A stretch of 64,000 nt of DNA from Nannochloropsis salina CCMP1776 (GCA_004565275.1 SDOX01000019.1:306340-370339), one strand, 5' to 3'. Shown: positions 21,773 through 33,102, counted from the stretch's first letter. Translations and numbers: made by a program. The notes: generated by a model from the sequence alone, not told the origin.

Positions 21773-22861
21773 ATTCACGCCTGGGAATCAGATTTCCTTC
21801 ACGCTGCGACCGAGTTGGGCAGGCTCGTGGCCCCGCTAGCGCGCTTTTATTGGACCGCCACCGACTTTATGGGATGCACGTAAGCACAAACATTAGAGTC
21901 GTAAGGTACATTACACTATTCTAGCGTGAGAATGGCGGCTGCAAAGATTGAGGATTGTGCGGAGTGCGCGGTGGGAGCAGACAAGGGCCCAATCACCGCC
22001 CCCCGAGCGCGCATGTCGGGCGGACTTCAAGGTGGGCGTTTATCTCACAAGCAAACAACACAGAAGTTGGTCAATGTACGCATGGAGACGGGCATCACGA
22101 TGCATACATGCTTGTCAACACTTCGGGCTTGCGAAGTGCCAAGACAAGTCGCCAAGGGGAACACGCCTTTTAAGTGTTGCCGTCACGAGCGAGAGGCTCG
22201 AGAGGAGGGCGTGACCCGCCGTAAGTGCAAAACCGATAAAATGTCCTTAGACACCCAAACACCACCACGCTCAATGAAAAATCATGCACACACATCACAC
22301 TCACCCCGACCTGCTACAAATTGCCGCCCGTGGAAGCACGCCGAGTGAACGAGTCAGCAGGCGAGGCGTGTCTTGTGTGCGCCGCTTTTGGGGCTTTTTT
22401 TGTTCTGGAGTGGAGCCGAGTGGAGGGCGTGAAGGACGGCAAGGGAGGGAGCATGCCCGGCCGCCATGGACTGCTTTACGATCGAGAAGCAGAGGTCAAG
22501 CAGGGTCTCGGCACCTGCGCGTGTTACAGGCGTGTGACATGTACGTGTTTGGTCGGTTGTTGGCCTCGTCCTGAGAAATTTGTCAGTGAGGGGCGTCTTG
22601 GTTACCGCTCCGACGGTCTAGAAGCCGAATTATGTTCCTTGACCTGGCTTCACCGCGCCTGTCAGGGGCAAATTACGCGGGGCATGAGGTACCTCTTAGC
22701 ATAAAAAGAGGCGGACATGTTTGAAATTGCGAAATTAAGCCCTCCCGGAGTAGACTCAGTCAGAATGGATTCTGTACCATCTTCTCACCTTACTGCTTGT
22801 CGTCTTCCATCGCTGTATCTCCCCTACGTTTCTACTGTTTTTAACGCTTCTCACAGGACCA
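21773..22861. promoter_or_regulatory. Divergent intergenic region, kinase / Fes1
   Basis: About 1.1 kb between head-to-head starts. Open frames such as 22321-22704 show no family resemblance. A pyrimidine-rich stretch ending in acag lies just before the Fes1 ATG. Confidence 0.5.
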
Positions 22862-24292
22862 ATGAGTGCCAAGGGGACCACAGCATCTGCCTTAGGACCG
22901 GATGCTTGGAAAGATTTGCTTAACTGGTACGTTTATGTGATTGGCGACTCAATCCAGAAGCTGAACTGGCCATTTAGGGGGGGGCATTCAAGAGCTTACC
23001 CCCCATTCACGGGCGTGTCGCGCCCCCCCTCACAGGACACTGAAGCAGCAAGGCCCCTCTGCTGAGAGCGCCGGCGGGGCGGCTCCAGGGCCCATATCGC
23101 ATGACAAGAAAGAATGGCTAGAGCGGGTGATGGAAGGGACGTTCGTGGACATGAGCAAGCGGCTGCGAGAGCGGTTGGGCTTGCTGGAGGAGCTTCTGCA
23201 GGGGGAGAGGAGTGAGCCGCGCCCTAGACCAGAGGCAAACATGCCGGCCGCCCCGGACAAAGAGCCGAGCGCGGTGGAGCGAGGGCAAGCGCTCTGGGAG
23301 GAAATGGAGGAAGACGTGGAAAATCTGGATTACGCGCTCATGTTTTGCCAGGTGGGGGGCCTTCAAGTGCTCTTCCAGTACCTGCTGCGGGCGGCGGCAG
23401 GGGAGCAGGACGCCCAGGCGCGGACATGGGCCGTGCGCGTGCTGACGGTCTTGGCGACGTTGACCCAGAACAATCCCCCCGTGCAGGCGGAGGTGCTTGC
23501 CTACGCGATGCAGGACGCGGGGGGGGGGGGCAAGACGTGGTGGCGCTCTTGTCTCGTCTCTTTCTCCGCGAGGTCGGCCTGGAAGAGGCAAGCTCTGTGG
23601 CCGTGGGGTCTGGGGAGAGGCATGGGCGTCTCCAGGCGAAGCTTCTGCACGCCTTATCCTGCACTGTCCGGGGCCACGCCGATGCCGAAGCCCGCTTTGT
23701 GCAGTCCTACGCCCCTGAGGTCTTCCGAGCCGGCCTCCAGCCCTCCCGACAGGAGCGCGTTCAGGTCAAGGCGCTCTTCTTCCTGCAAGCCCTTCTTGGC
23801 GCCGACGATGCCACGCCTGCACGAGGAGGGGCCCTGCTTCCCCTGCTCCCCTTGGTGGTTCCGTGCTTGGAAAACAACGAGAACGTGGACCTGAGACACA
23901 CGGCCGCCTGTGTGGTGACGGGGTTGGCGAACCTGACAGGGGGGCCCGCGGTGATTTTTGGCAAAGATGGGGGGGTAGCATTGCGGAGGGCGATGGAGAG
24001 ACAACAAGGATTGCTTGGATCGGGGTCGGACGAGGCGATGGAAGAGGAGTTGCTGTTTTGGAACGCTTTGGCGAGAGGGGGCACTGGAAAAATGTCGTGG
24101 AGGGACGGGGAGGGAATAGGACAGGAACGTGAGGGAGTAGAGGGGGTGGGAGGAGGAGGAGGGCTTGCTCTGCAATCTCTGCAATCAGGAGCATCGGAAA
24201 GCGCGACGGCTGACCAGACAAATGAGGCGCCGGCGCCTGTTTTGCTCCTGGGCCAGCCGCAATACCTGAGCGGAGCGAGCAGTGCGCCGTAG
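22862..24292 (+). CDS. Hsp70 nucleotide-exchange factor, Fes1/HspBP1 type; frame broken in a G-run
   Basis: Armadillo-repeat co-chaperone that releases ADP from Hsp70. Exon 1 (22862-22926) and exon 2 (23036-24292) join as LLNW|TLKQQGPSAES, the usual N-terminal signature. Then come WLERVMEGTFVDMSKRL, MEEDVENLDYALMFCQVGGL, ARTWAVRVLTVLATLTQNNP (arm repeats), KALFFLQALLG and PCLENNENVDLRHTAACVVT. After MQDAGGGG the homology continues in the next frame (DVVALLSRLFL). The switch falls exactly in a run of 12 G at 23519-23530; 13 or 10 G would keep one frame, giving about 440 residues. A sequencing or assembly miscount is likelier than a real mutation (inference), since conservation resumes at once. 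HspBP1 is about 360 residues; the extra length is the Gly-rich C-terminus. Confidence 0.85.
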
Positions 24293-24662
24293 GTAGGAAG
24301 CAAATAAAAATACGTGCTGCATTAAAATTTGAATCTGTGCAACGTTTGCGTCGGCCTCAGAATTTTCCTTATCACTCGACGAGACGCGACCACGCGCCCT
24401 GTACTTTATCTGCATACTTTGCACATATCTCTGCCTGCATGTGTACACCCCCCTTCCACTCATACCATGATTCAATTTAACGTGACGTCATTCCCTCCAT
24501 TCACCACTTTCCCAGCGTCGACCCTTCTCGCATGCTTTTCCCTTCACAAAGCACCACCAATACAGAATTCTCAGGACCTTTCCTCCCGTCCCTCTGGCCC
24601 TCCCCTCTCCTTCGACGCCACATCCAGTCCTTTCGAGGCCTCAACAAGAACGCTCTCCTTCC
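24293..24662. other. Convergent intergenic region
   Basis: 370 bases between the 3' ends of Fes1 (+) and carboxypeptidase 2 (-). AATAAA occurs at 24303-24308, a plausible polyadenylation signal for Fes1. Confidence 0.5.
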
Positions 24663-26811
24663 TCAGAGGCGGTCGTACAAGTACTCCGAGAAGAGGAAAA
24701 AGGCCTCGCGGGGCTTAAAGCTGGGCACGGCGTGGCCTGCCCCCTCCAGTGTGGCGAAGACCAGGCCGTTCTTGTACTTGGTCATCATGCCCGCAGGGAG
24801 GGCTTCCCTGCCCCCTTCTCTCCCGCCTGCTGCCGCCCCTCTTACAAACCAAGGAGCCCATGCTCTCTCCGTTCCCCACGGCATGGACTCTAGCCAGAGC
24901 TCCGTGCCCCTACTGCTGCACACCGTGTCGTCGTTTCCTGAGTACAGCAACACCCGCAACCCCGTCCTCTCCCCTTCGCCCGTATCGCCCCCAACAAGGC
25001 TCTTGAACGTCGGCTCAAGCAATGTGGACCAGTCGCTTCGCCGAAAATTGGCGAGTACCAGGAAAGAGCAGTCCTCCCAGGCCACGTCCTCTGAGGCATG
25101 GAGTGCCGCCTTCACATCCGCTCTGTTCAAATACCGGGCGCCATACACGGCTTGACAGCTGTCGTAAGCCAGGGGGGCGGCGGTTGGGAGACCGGGGCCC
25201 ACGGCCTGCTCTTCGACATTATTCGCGGAAAGTGAGGGGGAGAGGGGCCGGAGGCGGCGATCCTGGGGCGCGCCCGAGCCTCGCTCACGGGCGGGGCTCG
25301 GCGCGGCCCGCGGGGAGATCTTCTCGTCCGCACGACCCGCTGGGGCTGCCTTGTCGACCGGGCCCGCACCGGCAGGCTCTCGCTCTCGCTCTCCGGCCCC
25401 CGCGGCGGCAGAAAGGGCTCCCTCGGCCCTGACAAGCTCCGTCCACAGCTTTGGATCACCCAGGCAGGAGCCTACCGTACCTTTACCCTCCCTCCGAGCC
25501 TGGGGCCCTCGCACAAATTCCTTGACGGCTTGACTTGCCCCGGCGGAGGCCACTGCGGCCGTCGCATTCCTGACCCTCTCCCCAAGCGCCAGGCCCTCCG
25601 CGTCCAAGACCAGGCGGCAGGGTGCGGTAGAGATGCTGTACATATCCAAGGCCTCCACGGCCTTCAGGATCTCTCGCTGGAGCTGCATGCAGGACATGGA
25701 CCCCAGGTGCACGACCGTGGGAGTGGCGGCGCATTCGTCGGCCCATCGGCGGGACAGGGCCGGGGGGAGGAGGCCGCGCGCCTCCAGGGTCTCCACCTGG
25801 CCGAGCAGCTGGAAGACGGGGTCCGTGGAGGGGTTCCCGACCAAGAAGCCCTGGAGGTTGAGGGGGGGGGAGGCTGGATCTGGCGCGGCGTTCTTGTCGA
25901 GGATAAAGCGGGCGAGCGAGGGAAGGTAGTGGCCCCCGTACGACTCCCCTGACAGGTACAACTCATGCGAGCGAAGGTGCGGGTAACGGCTTAGAAAGCT
26001 TTGTATGACACGGAAGTTGTCCAGGGCCGACTGATCGTCCCCAAAGGCCGCCTTGTCCACCTGCTCGCTCGAGTAGCTGAAGCCCACCGTCACGGGTTGC
26101 TCCACGTACAGCATGTTCGCCACACGGTTCCAGCTGTAAGGGTTACGCACCAGCGTCTGTCCGTCCTCCAACGGCCTGAACGGACCGTGCTCGGCCAGGA
26201 AGCCGAACAGACCGCTGCATCCGGGCCCTCCGTTCGTCCAGAATACCAGCGGGGCGCTCTCGGGGGTGTCGACGGCCTCCACGTACCAATAAAAAATGTT
26301 CTTGCTGCTTGTGATCGGGAGGTAGCCGGAAAACTGTCGGAAGTCTGTGTCATCTTCATATCCCGGCAATGGTGAAACAATTTCGTCCTGCAGGGCTTCT
26401 TTGGTATAAATTGTTTTATTCGGAAGAGGAGATGCTCGTGGAAGGGACTCGTCCTCATCAGGGCGAGAGGGGACTGAAGTAGCATTCATGCCTATTGGGA
26501 GCAAAACTTTCTCAATCGCGTTGGCACTTTTTTCGCCTTTCGTCAAACCCGTCGGCATCGAAAGCAAATCAGATGCAGAGGGAAGCGCCGCTTGAGGATC
26601 TTTGTCGAGGGGTCCAGCTGTGAAAAGGTACACGTAGGAATGAAAGTATGCGAAACTCAAGAATATGTTATGATTGACCAGCCAAACATAATTGTGCCTT
26701 CATTGCTGCATCAAAACCATCCATCTCATACCGCAGGAACCTACCTGTGCGCAAATGGGTGTTTCCCCAGGCGGAACAAAATAGTAGAAAGCGCAATCCC
26801 AACAGGATCAT
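24663..26811 (-). CDS. Serine carboxypeptidase (S10), secreted, second copy
   Basis: Two exons: 26745-26811 and 24663-26617, phase-1 GT-AG intron, 673 residues. Exon 1 encodes MILLGLRFLLFCSAWGNTHL, a clean signal peptide; an in-frame Met 21 codons upstream (26874) is an alternative start. Catalytic motifs: WTNGGPGCSGLFGFLAEHGP, SGESYGGHY (nucleophile Ser), LLYSGNDDTVC (Asp) and GAGHAVPSF (His). Between NATAAVASAGAS and LNRADVKAAL lies a low-complexity insert of about 135 residues rich in Ala, Gly, Arg and Pro, absent from standard S10 enzymes. Close to the copy at 1-1801: both share FRQFxGYL, IFYWYVE and LNRADVK motifs. Expected in vacuole, lysosome or outside the cell. Confidence 0.92.
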
Positions 26812-27235
26812 GCTGGAGTCTTTTCTTTGCGTTCCCCTGCAGCACCTCCTGCGCCCAGGGAGTCGCCATCCCATCTCCCAGCTATCTGCAATGTGCATGG
26901 CGTGTTAGGTCGTCGTAGATGCTCCTTTTGAAGTTGGATGTAGCAACAAGAAGCCATCCGAGGTTTTCAAAGTTGAGGGCATTTTCCATCACATCGTCTC
27001 TGCGTCATCCGACTCGTGTTCTCCTCGCCTCGAGGTCTGTGGCAAGATACTCAGCACGTCTTGAAAAGCCTTTTTCTTGCCTGTCTACCCACAACATTGC
27101 CTATTTCACAGTCATTTAGCCCTTTGAATTTCTCTCCATCGCTAGAGCAGACGAGGCCGAATATTTAAGCGGACAGAGTCCCATCGAATTCTGTTCCTCG
27201 GAAAGGGCACTTCAAGCGCTGCGTCATTAGCAGCC
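26812..27235. promoter_or_regulatory. Divergent promoter region, carboxypeptidase 2 / SOUL protein
   Basis: 424 bases between head-to-head ATGs (shorter if the upstream carboxypeptidase Met at 26874 is used). No specific element recognised. Confidence 0.5.
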
Positions 27236-28687
27236 ATGCCTCTCCTCCATGACAGTAGGAAGCGGCCACCGATCTGCTTAAAAGTTGGATTGATTATGTG
27301 TTTTACTGCAATTAAGTGGCTGGATTCGGCTTCAGGCTTCGTCGCCCCTATAATTCCTGATTCGCATCGAGCTCGAACAAAATGGACCGCTGCGACACGT
27401 TTGACATCACTCCCATCTGCTGCTTCTTCCACACTAAGAATATCCCTATTAAAATGCGCATCAGCGACCATCGATAAAGCAACAGCCGTATCCGTGGACA
27501 ACGAAGAATCCAAAGAAGGCCCCCTTGATCTTTTCGCTTCTCAATTTGAGCAATACTATAACCGGGCTCTTCAAGGGAAGCCCGCTCAACTAAAAAGTCT
27601 GTTTGCTACCGGAGCTACCTGGTCGGGCGTGCCGTTATCAGAAGGCAATGGAGATCTTCAAGGAGTGTTTGACGCGCTGGATCAAGGACGAGCCTTCATG
27701 ATTGAGCCTTTCTTCGCGGTGACTGGGTGGGAGGCCACCGACCGAGGCATGAAGTTGGAGTGGCAGCTCTCGGGCACCTGGCCGTTTCCCTACCGGCCCC
27801 GGGTGCGGGCCGCAGGCACGTCGTTCATCACTCTCGACAAGGGTACGGGAAAGATGAAGCAAGTAGAGGAGCAGTGGCACAAGCCGTGGTGGCGGGTGGT
27901 GCTCGAACAAGCCTCGCCCAAAGGCTGGGACCTGTGGCACCTGTACTTGACCCCCCCGGCAGAGAAACCGTTGTATCGAGTGGTGAAAAAGCTGTCCGCC
28001 GTAGAGATCCGCGAATACTACCCGCGTTTGGTCATCGAGCTGGAGCAGCATGACGCCCGGCCCGACGTACAGTACACGGAGTGGGCCTGGATCTTGCCGG
28101 ACTTCGCCTTCACGGACGAGCTGAAGCTGCAGGGGCGGGCACAATACCGGGAGACGTACGTGGCCACTTCACCCGTGGAGAGCTGCGTGGAGAGGGTGGA
28201 CTGGTCTCCCCCATCGCCGCCGATAGGGGGCCAGCAGCCCGCCTCGAGCGTGGCGGCTCGTCGCATCCGGCACCACGTCCCCGTTCCTTCACATCTCGGC
28301 CTTGATCCGCTCTCCCCCCGCCTTCCGTCGCCATCGGCTAAGGACGTGGATACCGAGGCTGGGCAGGCGGGAAGGTACGTGCTGCAGCCCAGGAGATTCA
28401 TGGCTGCGCGGGCATTTAAGGGGCTGACACAAACAGAGGAGTATGGGGCCTCGCGACGTTTGTTGTTGGAGTGGTGTGGCAAGGAGGGTTTGCGGACGGT
28501 CAAGAACGAGAAGGGGAAATCAAGGGTGTGGGTGCAGCAGCATGGCATGAAGGCAGGGTTCAATATGCAGGGTAACTTCTGTCTCGGCATCTACGAGCAG
28601 GCGTCGTACTCGGACTGGGGGGAGATCGCCGTGGAGGTGGAGATGGATCCGAGTTGGGATAGTCAGGAAAAGGGGACTAGAGGGTAG
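27236..28687 (+). CDS. Plastid SOUL haem-binding-like protein with N-terminal DUF2358/SnoaL-like domain
   Basis: 483 residues, one exon. The N-terminus has a hydrophobic segment (LKVGLIMCFTAIKWLDSASG) followed by FVAP, matching the heterokont plastid-import motif (signal peptide, then Phe at +1 of the transit peptide). Residues about 95-215 resemble DUF2358 (LFASQFEQYYNRALQGKPAQ onward to HKPWW). A SOUL domain follows: YRVVKKLSAVEIREYYPRLV near residue 255, and later ARAFKGLTQTEEYG. The same DUF2358-SOUL order is known in plant chloroplast haem-binding proteins such as Arabidopsis HBP5. A Pro/Ser-rich insert of about 70 residues splits the SOUL domain. A role in tetrapyrrole carriage is inferred from the family. 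Confidence 0.85.
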   Translation: MPLLHDSRKRPPICLKVGLIMCFTAIKWLDSASGFVAPIIPDSHRARTKWTAATRLTSLPSAASSTLRISLLKCASATIDKATAVSVDNEESKEGPLDLFASQFEQYYNRALQGKPAQLKSLFATGATWSGVPLSEGNGDLQGVFDALDQGRAFMIEPFFAVTGWEATDRGMKLEWQLSGTWPFPYRPRVRAAGTSFITLDKGTGKMKQVEEQWHKPWWRVVLEQASPKGWDLWHLYLTPPAEKPLYRVVKKLSAVEIREYYPRLVIELEQHDARPDVQYTEWAWILPDFAFTDELKLQGRAQYRETYVATSPVESCVERVDWSPPSPPIGGQQPASSVAARRIRHHVPVPSHLGLDPLSPRLPSPSAKDVDTEAGQAGRYVLQPRRFMAARAFKGLTQTEEYGASRRLLLEWCGKEGLRTVKNEKGKSRVWVQQHGMKAGFNMQGNFCLGIYEQASYSDWGEIAVEVEMDPSWDSQEKGTRG

Positions 28688-29019
28688 GAGGATTGGGTAG
28701 AAGTCCAGCTTTCCATAGCTCAAAAGCAGCCACAAACCATGTACGATAAGGACCGAAAAGGGAAGGAAAGCCAACATGATAGAAGGCATCCCGTGTCGGC
28801 CCCCTTAAAATAAATCACAAGGAGATTTAGACAGCCAGTACATCGAGTTGTCCCCACGATACACCTTGTTGATCAGTGAATCTTTTGTGCCATGGCATGC
28901 TATTTAAGCTATGCATTTTCATGAACTCAATCAACGTCCGGGCGAGCGTCAGCACACGGGTCCTCCACCAGGTCTCTGCCAACACCCGACTGGAACCCAA
29001 GATACATTTATCAGGCCGT
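28688..29019. other. Convergent intergenic region
   Basis: 332 bases between the 3' ends of the SOUL (+) and BolA (-) genes. AATAAA-like sequence near 28808; nothing else recognised. Confidence 0.5.
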
Positions 29020-29451
29020 TTACATGCTTTCTTCCGCAGGTGTCCGGCATACCAGTTCGTCCACCGCGTGGATTGGGCCTGAAAGTTCTTCCCAAATGGC
29101 TTTGTAGACAATTTGCTGTCGCTGTACTCTGTTCTTGCCCTCGAACGCCACCGACACCACACGCAAAGCAATGTGGCTACCGTTAGGATCGTCATTGGAA
29201 GACTTGACAATTAACTCGACAGGTTGTAACGCGGCCTCAATTTTAAGTCTGCATGATTCGACAGCCCCAACATCTCCGGCCATGCTGCCCTCGGCAGATG
29301 CTAGCAAGGGGCGTATCGCCCTTTTCGCAGGATAAATCGCATTAACAGACGGTGAACATGGCCTAAAGGAGCGTATGAACCCTTGACACAAGCTAGCAAC
29401 CAAAAATGCCAGAAGAATGGTCACGTAGAGGGCGTTGTGGCGGTGTTGCAT
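29020..29451 (-). CDS. BolA family protein, probably organelle-targeted
   Basis: 143 residues from the ATG at 29451. Residues about 65-140 are a BolA domain: CRLKIEAALQPVELIVKSSN, then ALRVVSVAFEGKNRVQRQQI and SGPIHAVDELVCRTPAEE (conserved FEGK, QR and HA motifs). BolA proteins partner monothiol glutaredoxins in iron-sulphur cluster handling. The N-terminus HNALYVTILLAFLVASLCQG is a signal-peptide-like helix followed by FIRSFRP, which fits a heterokont plastid pre-sequence (Phe at +1, Arg-rich transit). Mitochondrial location is less likely. Head-to-head with the PX gene. Confidence 0.88.
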   Translation of the reverse strand: MQHRHNALYVTILLAFLVASLCQGFIRSFRPCSPSVNAIYPAKRAIRPLLASAEGSMAGDVGAVESCRLKIEAALQPVELIVKSSNDDPNGSHIALRVVSVAFEGKNRVQRQQIVYKAIWEELSGPIHAVDELVCRTPAEESM

Positions 29452-30143
29452 GATGTTGGTTGTGAGAAATTGTATCTTGGATGGGGCTTGCGGGGTCAAA
29501 GAGATGGAGTGACGGCTGTTTATGACGCTTCCAGGAAGCGGGAAAAATCTGAACTGTGAGAAAATATTTCTAAAAAGTCAAGAAGGGCTTAAGATCAGGT
29601 TAAAAGCGCAAGGGACACGTAGATAGCTTGGAGGTGCTGGCAAGGGCCCCGGCAGTCGGCGAGGTGCTGCGGGATGCAGGTCGCGGAATCGAAGGCCAAG
29701 TGTCAGGATTCAACGGTTTTGGTAGCCCGCCGTCCCTCGCTTTCGACAACAATCTTACCTTTAGCCTTGTCCCAAACTGAGCAAGGCACCAGAGCTCGGT
29801 GAAATAGAAAAGAGGTGGGATTTTGCAACCGGGGGAATCGCACTCGTTTGTCTTCCTTGAGGGCAGGTCCCGGCAAACGAGGAAGGCCCATTGTTCCACC
29901 GGCTGCAACCGCTGTGGCGTAGTACGTCGTGCGAGCACGACCGGTAGAGGCGTGCCACACGGGCAATGCAAGAGGGCTGAGAGGTACCGCCCCTTGGCAT
30001 CTTTATAATTTACAGTCACTTAACCAGCTTTCACTCAGAATCTTTTTTACACGCACAGGCTTTGGATTTGTGCTTTCGGAGGAAGGCGGGTGTCGATTAA
30101 AGGCTCTCGCACCCACGGACACCAACTCTAAATTTAAAGTACA
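29452..30143. promoter_or_regulatory. Divergent intergenic region, BolA / PX protein
   Basis: 692 bases between head-to-head starts. Open frames on both strands lack recognisable domains. Confidence 0.5.
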
Positions 30144-31381
30144 ATGGCGCATGGTCTTCAAAATCGGCAGTCCCGACTCTCGCGTATATCATCGCGCACT
30201 GACACCGAAATCTTTGACGATGGCAGGGGGGAAAAGCGGTAAGTTTGAAGTACGGCCGTCAGAGTGTGGCATGGTGCAATGAGTATGAGAAAGAAGTTAT
30301 GGCGCGATCAATCGACTCTTCGAGGCGATGAATATATCAGACACCAGGAACGAGCATAATGCGCTTGCACGACGTATCAACTGATGGAATTTGTCATCGG
30401 GGATGCTGACATATGAAAACAAACCTGGCAGGCACACGATCTACTACATGAACATCGAGGTGGGGCGCAACAAGTACTACCTGCACAAGCGGTACACGGA
30501 GTTTCTCATGCTTCACCAGGTAGATAAGAACTCATTGCAAAGTCAATGAATCTTGACACACACATTTTCCTCCTCCAATATTTAATCTGTTGCCCACCTC
30601 CCCTCAAATTCAGAAACTTTGCGAGCAGCAATACCCGGAAATTGAGGACTTCGAATTCCCCAACAAAGTTTGGTTCAACAACTTCTCCGAGGGGGTGATT
30701 GAGTACCGGCGTACACGTTTCGAAGCCTATCTTACTCTGCTTTTGGAGCTTGTAAACAAATACCCGCCTTTGCGCAAGGAGGTGGAGAGTTTCCTGGGCG
30801 TTCCACAAGTGATTAATCCCCCGAAGCGGTACCCTAAGACCCCTGTTCCGGGGCGAAAGGTTGTAGAGAAGCCTATCGGTCTCATGGATGATCCCTCCGA
30901 CTTTGCAAGCGCGGCTGGCCGGGATTTGGGGGCGAAAGCACCAACTGGCGCCGGCGTCTGCTCTAACTCGCAGCGATCCCTTTTCCTGAGCCGGAAAAGA
31001 TCTTCCGACGAGGGACTGGTAGAGCAAGGACGGGGTGAATCGCCGACCATAATAACGACAGGCAAGCGTGTAACGTCACCAAGCCCAGCTGAGAGCTCAG
31101 CCGCAGCGGCAGCTGCTAGGGCGTGTGGATACGCCTCCACAACCACGATCTTGAGTGTCCTCCTCATGTACATCGCTCTTGTCTTCCTTCTGGCTTTGAT
31201 TGCGGCATTGGATCCTTCGAATACCAGACTGAGTGCGCTATTGATACTCGGCCTCTCGAGCGTGGCCTCCCTAGTGGTAATGCGCGCTTTTCACGGCGCT
31301 GCCGCCCAGGACGCCAGAAGATTAATGGAAGTAAGAAGTGAACCCCGTAGAGCGTGGAAGGGAGGAATGAAATGGAAATAG
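30144..31381 (+). CDS. PX-domain protein with C-terminal membrane helices (three exons)
   Basis: Exons 30144-30238, 30432-30519 and 30614-31381; GT-AG introns with phases 2 and 0 restore a continuous frame of 316 residues from ATG. A PX domain spans the three exons (residues about 20-130): HTIYYMNIEVGRNKYYLHKR then YTEFLMLHQ (the RY motif whose Arg binds PtdIns3P), FEFPNKVWFNN, and YRRTRFEAYLTLLLELV. PX domains recruit proteins to endosomal PtdIns3P. A Ser/Ala-rich linker leads to two hydrophobic helices (STTTILSVLLMYIALVFLLA; then LSALLILGLSSVASLVV), so the protein is probably a tail-inserted membrane protein, unlike soluble sorting nexins. Exon 1 is assigned from splice phase and frame, with less domain evidence. 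Confidence 0.85.
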
Positions 31382-33102
31382 TGATGCATATTCATGTAGT
31401 GCATGTTTGTGTGTTATACTCTCTAAATTGAAGCGTACGTGATGAAAGGAAATGCATTATATGATATTCGTGTCATGTGTATAAGGAAAAAGAAGTTGAG
31501 TGCGTATTCATCTCAGACGGCCGCAATGCCTGCGGCACAACCAAAATTAATCATAAAAACATCCCTCCAGTTCTAGCCTCGTGTCTGATGACCATATTTC
31601 GTTGAGCCTTCTCCCCACGCGCCCTGTGCAAGCCAAGCGGGCTTGTAGGCGCGACCGTGACGTCATGCTCTCATTATGGCCCCGATCGCTGCGAGGCTCA
31701 GTGGGCGGATCGGATCTGTGTCCTCCGAGGGCGATGGCGTCACCGCCGCATCCCGATGGCCAATTTATTCGAGTATGGTGGGAGCCGTGCCACGAATTCT
31801 TGTGTTTAATACATTCAATCTATACACGATATCCTCCAGGTTGGTTGGGACGCTTGAGAGGGAGATAGGAGACATGTGTTTTCAAGTCGTGAAAGAAACG
31901 GAATCGTGACCCATGCTGAGTGCGATAAGGAGGACGCTAAGCCTTTACACAAGGGCATCCGATAGACAGGCATGGCTAATTGGGTTCTCGTATTCCCTAA
32001 TTGCAGAGCAATGTGCCAAGGGATGGAGGATCCTAGCAGTGTAGTTATGGTCGTGTGAGACATCGAACAGTTCGGAATGGGCCTGCAGGCTCTGAAAACG
32101 TTATCCTCATCCTATGCGCCTCCACGCGCGACGGCTCCTGGTCGTGTATGATTTCGAGCGCAAAAGCATTAAAGGCTTTTAGTCTATATAATATAGTCTT
32201 ATCTGACGTATTGGCGACGCGGGGATAGAATAATGTCGTGGGTGTTCCTCTCACTCATCGCGAATTGCCCCACCTAGAAAACGCCAAGAAAAGGCCATCA
32301 TGCATAAGCCATCCCAGTAAGCGTGAAGTCATGTCAAACTTTCGGGAGCAAGAAGAGGAACAGCGAGAATTTTTGGTATTTGAAGGGGGTTGCAGGAAAG
32401 ACGATTGCGGGGAGGCAGGGAGGACAGGAGGGCAAGCCTGGGCATGACCTGCGTGTCATACCTCTCGGGCTACAAGTCTGGAGGGGTCTGTAGTTCATTT
32501 TGCGCGGCTGGCAGGGGATAAATAAAAGCATAGTCACGTTCGCATGTCGTGCACCTTTCGACTGTGGTGCAAGGGCAAGCGTGGGGTGGCAAAGAGTCCA
32601 AGTCCTTATTTTTGAATGAAACATTATCCGCTAGTCTGCTGGCCTATGGATGTGCCTGTCCACCCTGGCGATGCTTTTCAGGCATGCAACGCTGATCATA
32701 GCGTTGCTATCGTTTCGAAGAATTGGGGCTGGAGGAGTGTCTTGACATGACGATTTGCCATTTGAGGCTCGAGGCTGTCCATTTCACCCGCGCAGCTGGC
32801 ACGTCCAGGCTGACACGTGTCTCGCCTGGGCTCTGACAGGGCCGCACATGACGCTCGGGTCCTTGTGTGTGTAATCTCGACCTGATTTTGTTGTGTATTG
32901 AGGCTTGTATTGGGCTCGGTTGTCGTGCCTCTCTTTGTAGCCCTGACTTCCTCAGCCTGAGAGCACGCCAGCGCCAAGCGTGTAGTATCAGGTTCAGGCC
33001 TTGTCTCATCACCCGCCTTGTCCTCTATATTTCTCTCCACAGCTCCACCGCCCTCCTCAGGACCGGACCTCCCTTCCCCCCCCTCACGGCCGGTCCATCG
33101 CC
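31382..33102. other. Long intergenic region, upstream of Vti1
   Basis: 1.7 kb between two plus-strand genes with no supported gene. A palindromic TGACGTCA (bZIP/CRE-like) lies at 31658-31665, 1.4 kb from the next start. The last ~60 bases before the Vti1 ATG are C/T-rich. Confidence 0.5.

Noticed and set aside
22321-22704. 127-codon plus-strand frame before Fes1
   Set aside because: Trp/Cys-rich with no family pattern; sits in a divergent promoter region.
31658-31665. TGACGTCA palindrome as a bZIP/CRE site for Vti1
   Set aside because: 1.4 kb from the start, and the same 8-mer occurs at 24483-24490 in a convergent 3' region, so it is not informative alone.
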